A stretch of DNA of 29,630 nucleotides, taken from contig CAJOOD010000171.1 of NCBI GenBank assembly GCA_905236085.1, positions 1 through 29,630 of the forward strand, in the 5' to 3' direction. Position numbers and translations under genes: made by a program. Source of the stretch: an uncultured Bacilli bacterium. Its GTDB lineage: Bacteria; Bacillota_I; Bacilli_A; RFN20; CAG-826. This document shows, in pieces, positions 1 to 8,448 of this stretch (positions are counted from its first letter, which is position 1; each line of letters opens with the position of its first letter). A model generated the notes under the pieces. It had not been told where the DNA came from. It was given only the letters and a program-made list of their open reading frames with translations, and made no database searches.

Positions 1-73
1 AGTTTAAGCATATCATGAAGCAAATAAAACATTATAGTTTTTTGACAAAAAATTGTTAATTGACAGATTTATT

Positions 74-106
74 GCAACAGTCACTTTTAATGACTGATGC
101 TTTTTT
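74..106 (+). terminator. intrinsic terminator of an upstream plus-strand gene
   Basis: Bases 74-83 (GCAACAGTCA) pair with 91-100 (TGACTGATGC) around a 7-base loop, with one A-A mismatch, and six T's follow at once. This is a good rho-independent terminator for transcription entering from the left edge. It may also stop transcription leaving rel from the other side, but on the minus strand no U-rich run follows the stem. The rest of 1-148 holds no gene I can support; one frame is open from the left edge to a TAA at 57-59 and could be the end of an upstream gene. Confidence 0.75.
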
Positions 107-148
107 ATTTAATAATATCTTTATATTATCTAGACTTAGTGCATAGGA

Positions 149-2359
149 TTAATGAATAATTCTATTAATTCTTATCACGCCTTTAAGTGATAAAATCGCA
201 GAAAATACTGTCTCTAAATGTTTGGCATCCCTTACATATATCGTTACCGCGATTGTGGTATTTCTAGTGTGGGGATTAAGTTTAGCATTAAGTGATGTGA
301 CGCTACATTTTTGACTAGAAAACATCCCTAATACATCAGCGACAAGAGATTCTCTATCACTAGCTTCGATAACGGCATCAACTTGATAAGTAGAATCTTT
401 TAAATCATCATGCCAATATACAGGAATTAATCTTACTTTCTCATTAGCGATATTAGGACAATTTATTCTATGAACTGATACCCCTTTACCTCTAGTGATA
501 TAACCCATTATTTGATCACCTGGAATAGGATTGCAACATGATGCTAATGATATAGCAATCTTATCAACACCTTTACAATATACAGGAGTACCTCCATCAA
601 AATGTTTGACTTTGGTGTTACCGGTTAATATTTGAGGATCACGCTTGATATTTAAATATTCAATAACCGCACCGGCAGTAGGCTTTCTATTAACGATAGC
701 CACGAATAAATCCTCGACGGTTTGCATATCAAAATTGTCTAATAATTTCTTATTATCCACTAGATCCATGATTTCGGCTTCATTAGTGATACCACGATCC
801 TTAAAAGCATCAAATAAGGCTTCTTTCCCTTTGATGGTATATTCATCTCTCATCAAAGAAGCATTCTTCTTATATAGATATTTCTTAATCGCAGATTTTG
901 CTGATGAAGTTACTGCGAAATCTAACCATTTCTCATTTGGTCCAGGAGGATTTTTTGATGTTTTAATCTCTACGACATCACCGGTTTGTAATTCATGGTT
1001 TAATGGAGCGATGGCCCCGTTAACTATAGCTCCAACAGTGGACTCACCAACTTTAGAATGAATACGATAAGCAAAATCAAGTGGCGTAGCGCCTTTTGGT
1101 AATTCGATAACTTTACCTTTAGGAGTGAAGACATATACATTAGCGTTAAAGATATCATTGGTTAAATTATCCATGTATTCTTTCGCGGGTTTATTATCAC
1201 CATCGGACATGGAGACAAAATCTCTAAACCAGTGCAATTGATTTTCAATTTCTTGTTGTTCTTTTTGTGAATTATAATGTCCTTCTTTATAAGCCCAGTG
1301 TGCAGCAACACCGCTTTCCGCGATAGCGTCCATCTCTTTGGTTCTAATTTGGACTTCGTATATATTGCCATCACCTGAGATAATCGAAGTATGTAAAGAT
1401 TGATACATATTTGGTTTAGGCATAGCGATATAATCTTTAAATCTACCAGGAATTGGTCGATACATCTGATGGATTAAACCGAGAACTTCATAACAATTAA
1501 GTTCACTTTCGACGATGATACGAAGGGCTAATATATCATATATTTCATCAAATTCTTTCCCTTTTCTATACATCTTTTGATAGATGGAGGCGATGGATTT
1601 AATTCTTGATTTCATCTCGAATTTGATATGATTTTCAAACAAAGCATCGGCGATTCGTTTACTTAATGCGTCTAAAGACTTAGATTTTGATTTCGATTTA
1701 GATGCCAGTAATTTTTGAATATGATCATATTTTTCTGGTTCTAGATATCTTAGACAAATATCTTCCATTTCCGATTTGATGACATTAATACCTAAGCGGT
1801 GAGCAATAGGAATAAAGACATCCACTGTTTCTTTGCTTAAGGCAATTTGTCGATCGCGAGATAAAGAACCTAATGTTCTTAAATTATGTAAACGGTCCGC
1901 GAGTTTAACGATGATGACTCTCACATCTTGAGCCATACCGATAAATATCTTTTTATGGTCTTCGGCTTCGAATTCCGAATTATCTCTCTTAGATAATTTT
2001 AATCTTTGGATTTTAGTAACCGCATCCACTATTTTTCTAACATCTGATCCCCAATTCTCCTCGATGACACTTAATGGAGTATCCGTATCTTCTACGACAT
2101 CGTGCAATAATCCCGCGACAATAGTGGCAGGTCCAACATGAAGCTCCGCTAAAATGTAGGCCACTTCTAAAAGATGATGATAATAAGGTTCACCAGATTT
2201 ACGATATTGATCTTTATGCTTTTCCAAGATAAAAAGATAAGCTGATTCAATAGATTTTAAATCATCTTTATTAGTGATATAGGCGCTATATAATTCTTTT
2301 AAATCCTCAAATGTATGTAGAGGATATCCGCCATTGACTAACGCTTTCTTTTCTTCCAT
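149..2359 (-). CDS. rel: bifunctional (p)ppGpp synthetase/hydrolase (RelA/SpoT homologue, Rel)
   Basis: Makes and degrades the alarmone (p)ppGpp and so runs the stringent response on the ribosome. The full long-RSH layout is present in 736 residues. The N-terminal HD hydrolase has H61/H62, HD at 86-87 and ED at 90-91. The synthetase runs from about 240 to 350, with RFKD at 305-308, the YQSLHT loop and EVQIRT. A TGS domain (about 404-465), a Cys-rich zinc-finger/RIS region (CCNPIPGD) and a C-terminal ACT domain follow. The RxKD motif is the form found in bifunctional enzymes; RelA-only synthetases carry an acidic version. A low-complexity run of alternating Ser-Lys (about 219-227) lies between hydrolase and synthetase and looks lineage specific. 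It follows recJ by 30 bases; in Bacillus apt lies between them and is missing here. The stop is TAA. Confidence 0.96.
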   Translation of the reverse strand: MEEKKALVNGGYPLHTFEDLKELYSAYITNKDDLKSIESAYLFILEKHKDQYRKSGEPYYHHLLEVAYILAELHVGPATIVAGLLHDVVEDTDTPLSVIEENWGSDVRKIVDAVTKIQRLKLSKRDNSEFEAEDHKKIFIGMAQDVRVIIVKLADRLHNLRTLGSLSRDRQIALSKETVDVFIPIAHRLGINVIKSEMEDICLRYLEPEKYDHIQKLLASKSKSKSKSLDALSKRIADALFENHIKFEMKSRIKSIASIYQKMYRKGKEFDEIYDILALRIIVESELNCYEVLGLIHQMYRPIPGRFKDYIAMPKPNMYQSLHTSIISGDGNIYEVQIRTKEMDAIAESGVAAHWAYKEGHYNSQKEQQEIENQLHWFRDFVSMSDGDNKPAKEYMDNLTNDIFNANVYVFTPKGKVIELPKGATPLDFAYRIHSKVGESTVGAIVNGAIAPLNHELQTGDVVEIKTSKNPPGPNEKWLDFAVTSSAKSAIKKYLYKKNASLMRDEYTIKGKEALFDAFKDRGITNEAEIMDLVDNKKLLDNFDMQTVEDLFVAIVNRKPTAGAVIEYLNIKRDPQILTGNTKVKHFDGGTPVYCKGVDKIAISLASCCNPIPGDQIMGYITRGKGVSVHRINCPNIANEKVRLIPVYWHDDLKDSTYQVDAVIEASDRESLVADVLGMFSSQKCSVTSLNAKLNPHTRNTTIAVTIYVRDAKHLETVFSAILSLKGVIRINRIIH

Positions 2360-2389
2360 CTCTTTTTCCTTATTATATAATATATATTT

Positions 2390-3952
2390 TTATTCGCTTG
2401 GTTTAGATTTTTTTATCAAAAATTGTACTGTGCCATATCCTTTATAGACATAATAAGATATATTACCAGTGACATCGATATATGGATATTTGGATATATC
2501 TTTTCTTGCCATATTAAAGCCCACTAATTTGGCCGATTGACCAATGGGAGTTAGGATATGTTCAGAATTTTTAGAATACATAAATGTCGATGTCTTTAAA
2601 TGTTTTAAAGATAATATCGGCGATTTCCATTCTTCTCCAAATGGAGAAAAGGTTTCAATTAAGCGATAAGTGGATAAATTAACATCTTGAATATTTAATT
2701 CGATGGTTTTTTCTTTATTTTCCATTGGAGGATGAGAGGTACAAGCTTCGATAAATCTTCTTTTAAATTCCTTATAATCGCTTTCTTTTAAAGACAATCC
2801 TCCCGCAAGAGCGTGTCCTCCAGCGTTAATTAATATATCATTTAAATCTTCAAAACATTTAACGATGTTAAAACCTTCTAATGCTCTACAAGATCCTTGC
2901 AAAATAGAATTATCTAAAGAAGAATAAGTTAAGACCACTACTGGCTTTTTATAAATATTTAATAGCTTATTAGCCATGATACCTAGCATACCTTCTTCTA
3001 GATGAGTAAGAATAACTATTCCATCTTTATTCAAATCTTCTTCATCTATTTTAATATCATTATTTTGGGAAATAGATTTTCTATTTTCATTATTTTCATT
3101 AATCCAGAAATATAATTTAGATAACAAGGTCTTATCTTCATTAATAAAGAAAGGAATTAAATTATTAATTTCTTCGTCTTTAACCAATCTTCCAATCGCA
3201 TTAATCTTAGGAGCGATACGCATACCAATTGATTGATAATTAAATTCATCATCTTCTCTTAATAAATCGATATTATAATATTCACCGTTACGATATAAAG
3301 AGGTAGCTAATCTAACGATATCACGGTTAAATTCCTTTAATGGCATCATATCAGATATAACCGATATAGCTCCTAAAGTTAATAGATATGGATTTATTCT
3401 TTTTAATAAAGCAATAGAAAACATAAAGCTACAAAATCCTGCACTGGTCTTGATATTAGAAAATTCTGAGACCTGAGGATGTATAATCGCATTAGCTTGA
3501 GGTAGAACATCGCCTTGTTCATGGTGATCGATAATAATAACCTTGACACCATTTTCAATACAATAATCAATGGCCTCATTAGCGGTAATGCCATTATCAA
3601 CAGTAATAATTAATTTATATCCTTTATGAATATATTCTTTGGCTTTATCTAGATTAAAACCATAACCATTTAGATATCGTGATGGAATATAATAATCGAT
3701 AGGATAATTAATATCGATAAATGATTTAGCCACAATACTCGTGGCCATCATTCCATCGCAATCATAATCACCAAAGACAATAATTTTATCTTTATTTTTT
3801 ATGGCTAATTTAACGATATTAATTGCTTCTAACATTCCTTTAAATTCATAAGGATCATGAATATCGCTAAAAGATAAAGGGCGAGTAATATAATCATATT
3901 CTTCCATGCTTAAAGAATAATAATCCAATAATTGGTTAAATAATTCTTCCAT
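2390..3952 (-). CDS. recJ: single-stranded-DNA-specific exonuclease RecJ
   Basis: A 5'-3' single-strand exonuclease of the DHH family, acting in recombination and mismatch or base-excision repair in the cytoplasm. The DHH phosphoesterase motifs are visible: GDYDCDG at 61-67, TVDNG at 118-122 and DHHEQGD at 142-148. The DHHA1 part carries NAGGHALAGG, and a C-terminal OB-like region follows. At 520 residues it is near the short proteobacterial RecJ and lacks the long C-terminal extension of Bacillus RecJ. A strong Shine-Dalgarno (AGGAGGGG) lies just before the ATG. An intrinsic terminator for secDF ends about 20 bases upstream of the start, so recJ needs read-through or a promoter I cannot place. 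Rel follows after 30 bases. Confidence 0.94.
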   Translation of the reverse strand: MEELFNQLLDYYSLSMEEYDYITRPLSFSDIHDPYEFKGMLEAINIVKLAIKNKDKIIVFGDYDCDGMMATSIVAKSFIDINYPIDYYIPSRYLNGYGFNLDKAKEYIHKGYKLIITVDNGITANEAIDYCIENGVKVIIIDHHEQGDVLPQANAIIHPQVSEFSNIKTSAGFCSFMFSIALLKRINPYLLTLGAISVISDMMPLKEFNRDIVRLATSLYRNGEYYNIDLLREDDEFNYQSIGMRIAPKINAIGRLVKDEEINNLIPFFINEDKTLLSKLYFWINENNENRKSISQNNDIKIDEEDLNKDGIVILTHLEEGMLGIMANKLLNIYKKPVVVLTYSSLDNSILQGSCRALEGFNIVKCFEDLNDILINAGGHALAGGLSLKESDYKEFKRRFIEACTSHPPMENKEKTIELNIQDVNLSTYRLIETFSPFGEEWKSPILSLKHLKTSTFMYSKNSEHILTPIGQSAKLVGFNMARKDISKYPYIDVTGNISYYVYKGYGTVQFLIKKSKPSE

Positions 3953-3971
3953 ATTTCCCCTCCTTTTTAAT

Positions 3972-3994
3972 CAAAAAGGCTGCAAAAGCAGCCT
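3972..3994 (-). terminator. intrinsic terminator after secDF
   Basis: On the minus strand AGGCTGC, a TTTT loop and GCAGCCT form a perfect 7-bp GC-rich stem followed by a run of T's. It sits 10 bases after the secDF stop and directly before the recJ ribosome-binding site. Confidence 0.85.
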
Positions 3995-4004
3995 ATTTTA
4001 TCAA

Positions 4005-6626
4005 TTAATCATTAATTCCAATAAAGATGGCTTCTTCTGGTTCAGAAGAGTTTTTCTTAACATTTTTATTCTTCTTGGTTTTCTTTTTCTTCTTGAGTTC
4101 TGGAGCCTTAATATTAAGCTTTTTAAACCATTTATAGAATAATTGTGAAGATGGACCAAGTAAGAATGGAATTAATACAGTAGCAATAATTACACCTAAG
4201 GCCGCGGTACCAAAGATATCTAAGGCTCCTCTTGGACCAATACCAGCGTAATTGATGGTAATTAATACCGCAACGATATTAGCGATCAATACCGCGCCAA
4301 AGCTATATGAAGTAGCCTTTTCCATGATTTCATTACGATGTTCATAAGAAGAATCTCTAGTTCTGGTAAAGTCTTCCTTCTTCATCTCTTTTTCTTTATC
4401 TAAGAAGATAATAGAGGCTGCAAGAGTGAATAATAAGACAAATGGTAATGATAATAAGATGGAATTAGAAGTAATTACAAATCTCAATAAAGCAAATAAG
4501 CCAATGTTAATCGCGGCAACAACCGTGGTAGTTAGTAATGTTCCTAAGAATCTAGAAATACCATATCTTAAGAATAAATATGCCGCGGAGAAAGCAAGGG
4601 CTACAGTGCATGAGACTAATATTGCTTTCATATCAGGTTGTTCAGATGATAATTTGTTACCAATCTTAAATGAGGCTGAAGCATAAGTATCAATAGAATT
4701 ATCATTGATATAATTATCATGAATTTCATTTAATAAGCCAGAAGCTATTTGGGTAGTACCATCGATATCAACGATATAAGCGGATTCTTTACCTGTATAA
4801 TTCTTATCAAATGTGACAACGATATAAGTATAAGTTGTAGTAACTTTATCTTTAGTATCATCACGAGTAAATGTTTCAATAGAATCATATGTTAATAATG
4901 AATCACTTCCATTAACGGTAACATAGGTTCTGCCTAATAAATCTTCGACGAAATAGCTATCGACAACTGAATTATTTGTCGTGGTTTCTACATATAAATA
5001 AGTATTTTCAACATTATACGATCCACGATTATATAAATTACCATTATTCATAACACCAAAGGTGATAGAACCAGCAAGAGTGGCAATGAATAAGGCTAAG
5101 GTAGCGATTAATAAAGGTTTTCTACCTTTTTTGAAATCTTTTTCTTGGAATTCACCAAAATAGGATTGCTTTTCTTCATTCATTAAATTTGGAACATTCT
5201 TTTCATCGACACCTAAGGTCTTAGAATATTGACCTTGGAAGGCGGTGTTATTAAGTAAGAGCCATAATAATCCTCTTAAACCTAATAAATTAAAGATTAA
5301 TGATACGATGCCACCAAATACTGCAACACCTGCGAATGGTAATAAAGTTGAACCGCCAAGCCAGAAGCTCACCGCACCGATGATAACTAGGATGACATTG
5401 ACATCCACTACTGGTAATAAAGCTTTCTTAAATCCTTCTTGATTGGCTTTCTTTAAGCTTCTACCTCTATAACATTCTTCTTTAATTTTATTTATAGTGA
5501 TGATTCCACTGATGATTGAAGTAATAGCCACAGCGATTAAGCCAATAATTGTTGCGACATTAAATTCAATTGAGAAAGCAATAGATAAGACTAATGCTAA
5601 ATAAGTTGAACCTAATGATAATGTAAAGACCGCTAAAGTGGACCATCTGAAATAAACAGCTAGGACTAAGCATACTAATATCATCGCAATCAATGTAGCA
5701 ATCATAGTTCTAGACATAGCAACAGTTTGTCTCATGCCAGTAGAAATAATATTTTCAAAATAGGCAGATTGTACTGTTTCATAAATGAATTCAACATCAT
5801 ATGGTAAAGAATCAGCGTTTAATAAATAAGTATAATATCTAGCTTGTTGAGTACCATTGCTGACATCTTTAGTACTAACACTACCATCGCTATCAGCGTC
5901 GATATTAATAGAGGTAGCGATGGCTTGTTTGTTATCATCTCTCCAGATATTAGAGATATCGAATTTCATCAAGATTTTATCAGCTTTATCTTCATCGTAG
6001 TCTTCTTGTCCAGATATCATTTGTGAGATGGTATCTTCACCTTCGATAAAATTATAGGCTAAATAAACATATACGGTGTTATCAGTTTCTTCATCCGCTG
6101 AAGATCCAGATTCATCTCTAGCTTTTTCTGCTTCTTCGATAACAGCTTTGAAGGTGGATGATTCATAATTTACTGGAATAACCACAGATGGATAAGAATT
6201 AATGAATTCAACATAAGCATCTTCATTAGCGTTTTTAAATTCATCACCTACAGCAACTGATGTGCCAACTGTAGTGCCTAAAGCAAAAGCGCCATCGAAG
6301 GCTAAATAGGTTTTAATTTGTGTGTATTGGCTATCTTGTGATTCGCTTAAAATAGCCTTGACGGTATCATTACCTTCAGTAACGACATCATATTCGCTAA
6401 CACCATAAGTTTTTAATCTCGTTTCCATTATTTCCGCAATTTCTTGAGCGGCACTACCATCTTCTGGTAAGTCGGTATCATCATTGCTAGAAATACGGAA
6501 ATGGAGAGCTAGTCCATCACTATATTCAATATTAGAATCACTTCTAACGAAAATTTGATTAAATGTCGCCGCGATAGATATCAATCCAGCAAAGGCGAGG
6601 GATAAATAGGCTATAAATCTTCGCAT
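4005..6626 (-). CDS. secDF: fused protein-export membrane protein SecDF, divergent
   Basis: An accessory of the Sec translocase that pulls exported proteins across the membrane using the proton gradient. The 873 residues show a SecD-then-SecF architecture: an N-terminal membrane segment (about 5-25), a large extracytoplasmic domain (about 27-300), a helix cluster (about 305-460), a second extracytoplasmic domain, a second helix cluster, and a Lys-rich cytoplasmic tail. It is divergent. The SecD hallmark LGLDLxGG is replaced by YSDGLALHF near 35-43. In TM4, the place of the VDANVLIFERI motif is taken by a segment ending IISGIITI (371-378) before NKIKEE, so the proton-relay Asp seems absent. 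The matching SecF site also lacks Asp. Position (secDF-recJ-rel) supports the name as strongly as the sequence. The Shine-Dalgarno is AGAGGA. Confidence 0.85.
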   Translation of the reverse strand: MRRFIAYLSLAFAGLISIAATFNQIFVRSDSNIEYSDGLALHFRISSNDDTDLPEDGSAAQEIAEIMETRLKTYGVSEYDVVTEGNDTVKAILSESQDSQYTQIKTYLAFDGAFALGTTVGTSVAVGDEFKNANEDAYVEFINSYPSVVIPVNYESSTFKAVIEEAEKARDESGSSADEETDNTVYVYLAYNFIEGEDTISQMISGQEDYDEDKADKILMKFDISNIWRDDNKQAIATSINIDADSDGSVSTKDVSNGTQQARYYTYLLNADSLPYDVEFIYETVQSAYFENIISTGMRQTVAMSRTMIATLIAMILVCLVLAVYFRWSTLAVFTLSLGSTYLALVLSIAFSIEFNVATIIGLIAVAITSIISGIITINKIKEECYRGRSLKKANQEGFKKALLPVVDVNVILVIIGAVSFWLGGSTLLPFAGVAVFGGIVSLIFNLLGLRGLLWLLLNNTAFQGQYSKTLGVDEKNVPNLMNEEKQSYFGEFQEKDFKKGRKPLLIATLALFIATLAGSITFGVMNNGNLYNRGSYNVENTYLYVETTTNNSVVDSYFVEDLLGRTYVTVNGSDSLLTYDSIETFTRDDTKDKVTTTYTYIVVTFDKNYTGKESAYIVDIDGTTQIASGLLNEIHDNYINDNSIDTYASASFKIGNKLSSEQPDMKAILVSCTVALAFSAAYLFLRYGISRFLGTLLTTTVVAAINIGLFALLRFVITSNSILLSLPFVLLFTLAASIIFLDKEKEMKKEDFTRTRDSSYEHRNEIMEKATSYSFGAVLIANIVAVLITINYAGIGPRGALDIFGTAALGVIIATVLIPFLLGPSSQLFYKWFKKLNIKAPELKKKKKTKKNKNVKKNSSEPEEAIFIGIND

Positions 6627-6655
6627 AAATTCAATTTCCTCTACTACACATAAAT

Positions 6656-6711
6656 AAAACCATTCATAATGAATGCTTTTATAATTTACAACAAATGGGC
6701 ATGTATTGCAA
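6656..6711 (-). promoter_or_regulatory. possible secDF promoter and leader hairpin / ruvB terminator
   Basis: The 153 bases between ruvB and secDF hold a possible minus-strand promoter, TTGCAA (6706-6711) and TAAATT (6683-6688) spaced by 17. Immediately downstream is a near-symmetrical hairpin at 6656-6680 (AAAA, CATTCA, a TTA loop, TGAATG, TTTT, with one G-G mismatch). The hairpin with its T's could end ruvAB transcripts, or cap the 5' end of the secDF mRNA if the promoter is real. The two readings conflict and I cannot choose between them. Confidence 0.35.
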
Positions 6712-6779
6712 ACCTTATTTTATTTTTATAAATAAAAAGTGTCTAAAAGTCCATTATTTTTCCAAAATTTTAAGCAAAA

Positions 6780-7787
6780 TTAGAATAAATTTCCTTGATG
6801 GGTTCTCTTAAGATGCTTATAAGCTTTCTCAGTAACCATTCTTCCTTTAGGGGTGCGATTAACAAAACCTATTTGAATTAGATATGGTTCATAAACATCT
6901 TCTAAATTGGTGGTTTCTTCACCAATGGCAGAGGCAATAGCTTCTAGACCAACTGGTCCACCTTTATATCTATCGATAATTGTTTCAAGATATCTGATAT
7001 CGACATCATCTAAACCAAGAGCGTCAACTTTTAAAGCATTTAAAGCTTTTAAGGCATCATTGATATCAATATCATCTTTACCTTCATAATTAGCAAAATC
7101 TCTAACTCTTCTAAATAATCTATTGGCAATACGTGGAGTTCCACGTGAACGTTTAGCAATCTCTTCTGCGGCTTTTTCATCAATGGTGCAATTAAAAACT
7201 TTTGCAGTTCTAGTCACGATTTTTTTAATCTCTTCCACTGTATAGAAATTGATTTTATCTGATATACCAAATCTCGCTCGTAAAGGAGAAGATAGATCGC
7301 CCGCTCGAGTGGTCGCGCCAATTAAAGTAAAGGGAGATAAATCAACGGTTAAAGTCTTCGCTGATGTTTCTCTAGATACCACTAAAGAGATAGAAAAATC
7401 TTCCATAGCTTGATATAAAATTTCTTCTACAACACGTGGTAAACGATGGATTTCATCGATAAATAAAACTTCCCCAGGTTCTAAATCTGTTAAAATAGTG
7501 GCTAAATCGCCAGGTTTTTCAATAGATGGACCGGCTACAACTCTAATTTTGGCATGCATTTCATTAGCGATAACATAGGCTAATGTCGTCTTGCCTAATC
7601 CAGGAGGACCATAAAATAGGCAGTGATCTAGAGATTCTTCTCTATGTAAAGCAGCGCCAATAAAAACAGCTAAATTAGCTTTTAAATCTTCTTGTCCGAC
7701 ATAATCTTTTAAAGTCTTTGGACGTAGTGAGATATCTTCTTCAACCTCATTTTGTTGAGTATGTGCATCCATTAATCTTTCTGACAT
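6780..7787 (-). CDS. ruvB: Holliday junction branch migration ATPase RuvB
   Basis: The hexameric AAA+ motor that, with RuvA, drives branch migration of Holliday junctions. In 335 residues, the usual length, it has Walker A GPPGLGKTT at 60-68, Walker B FIDEIH around 109-114, sensor GATTRAG at 157-163 and the C-terminal winged-helix domain with KGGPVGLEAIA and RTPKGRMVTEKAY. The start lies 3 bases after the ruvA stop, so the pair is co-translated; an ATG five codons later is an alternative start. Confidence 0.97.
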   Translation of the reverse strand: MSERLMDAHTQQNEVEEDISLRPKTLKDYVGQEDLKANLAVFIGAALHREESLDHCLFYGPPGLGKTTLAYVIANEMHAKIRVVAGPSIEKPGDLATILTDLEPGEVLFIDEIHRLPRVVEEILYQAMEDFSISLVVSRETSAKTLTVDLSPFTLIGATTRAGDLSSPLRARFGISDKINFYTVEEIKKIVTRTAKVFNCTIDEKAAEEIAKRSRGTPRIANRLFRRVRDFANYEGKDDIDINDALKALNALKVDALGLDDVDIRYLETIIDRYKGGPVGLEAIASAIGEETTNLEDVYEPYLIQIGFVNRTPKGRMVTEKAYKHLKRTHQGNLF

Positions 7788-7790
7788 ATA

Positions 7791-8345
7791 TTATTTTTTC
7801 CTTAATTTCTTTAATGCTATAGCTAAAATTTCATCATTAGTGGCATTAGGTTCATTGATTTCAGAAAGAACTTTATCGATTTGTGCCACTTTGAATCCTA
7901 ATTGTTTTAAAGCATCTCTAACATCATCATATTGTTCTGGATTGCCTTTTTCTCCAGTTAATTGACCTTTTAAGTCCAAGATGATTTGGGCGGCTGCTTT
8001 AGCGCCAATACCTGGTAATTTCTTTAAATAAGTAATGTTATTAGAAGCAATGGCTTTCATTAACATTTCTGGTGTTGTGGCGCTTAATGCAGATATAGCA
8101 ATCTTAGGTCCAACACCTTTAACAGAAATAAGAGAAATAAAAGCATTCTTCTCGATTTTTTGTTTAAATCCAACTAGATAATTATCATCTTCTCTTACCA
8201 CTTGATAGACATATAGGAGAACTTCTTGATTGATTTCAAAGTCATCGACATGCGAGACTAAAACTTCATAGCCGACATCTCTAACTTCGATAGCGACATA
8301 TGAGTCATATTTATCAATGATTTTACCTCTTAAAGAATAATACAT
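7791..8345 (-). CDS. ruvA: Holliday junction DNA-binding subunit RuvA
   Basis: Tetrameric junction-binding partner of RuvB. Its 184 residues show the N-terminal OB fold (MYYSLRGKI), two helix-hairpin-helix motifs (SVKGVGPKIAI and LPGIGAKAAAQI) and the small C-terminal RuvB-binding domain (ALKQLGF to the end). Its Shine-Dalgarno (AGGTAGGTG) overlaps the stop of the small peptide ORF just upstream. Confidence 0.96.
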   Translation of the reverse strand: MYYSLRGKIIDKYDSYVAIEVRDVGYEVLVSHVDDFEINQEVLLYVYQVVREDDNYLVGFKQKIEKNAFISLISVKGVGPKIAISALSATTPEMLMKAIASNNITYLKKLPGIGAKAAAQIILDLKGQLTGEKGNPEQYDDVRDALKQLGFKVAQIDKVLSEINEPNATNDEILAIALKKLRKK

Positions 8346-8350
8346 AACAC

Positions 8351-8446
8351 CTACCTATATATCATTATAAACATAATTATGATGATAAGTCCTATAAAAG
8401 CACTTATTAGTGAAGAAATTAATACCAAATCCGCTTTCTTATTCAT
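8351..8446 (-). CDS. 31-residue putative single-pass membrane peptide
   Basis: An ATG two bases after the obgE stop (TAATTATG) opens a 31-codon frame ending in TAG five bases before the ruvA ATG. The peptide starts MNKKADLVLISS and continues as an almost pure Ile/Leu/Met/Phe stretch ending MIYR: a short basic N-terminus followed by one transmembrane helix. It fills the obgE-ruvA gap almost exactly, and the hydrophobicity is unlikely for random sequence, though AT-rich DNA with T in the second codon position does favour it. There is no clear Shine-Dalgarno, so translation would depend on coupling to obgE. I do not recognise a family. Confidence 0.5.
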   Translation of the reverse strand: MNKKADLVLISSLISAFIGLIIIIMFIMIYR

Positions 8447-8448
8447 AA

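Noticed and set aside
42..65. Two TTGACA hexamers as -35 boxes of a small RNA ending at the 74-106 terminator
   Set aside because: No -10 like hexamer lies 16-18 bases downstream of either.
6715..6745. A/T-only palindrome after ruvB as a terminator
   Set aside because: The stem has no G-C pair and a 2-base loop; such palindromes are expected by chance in DNA this AT-rich.
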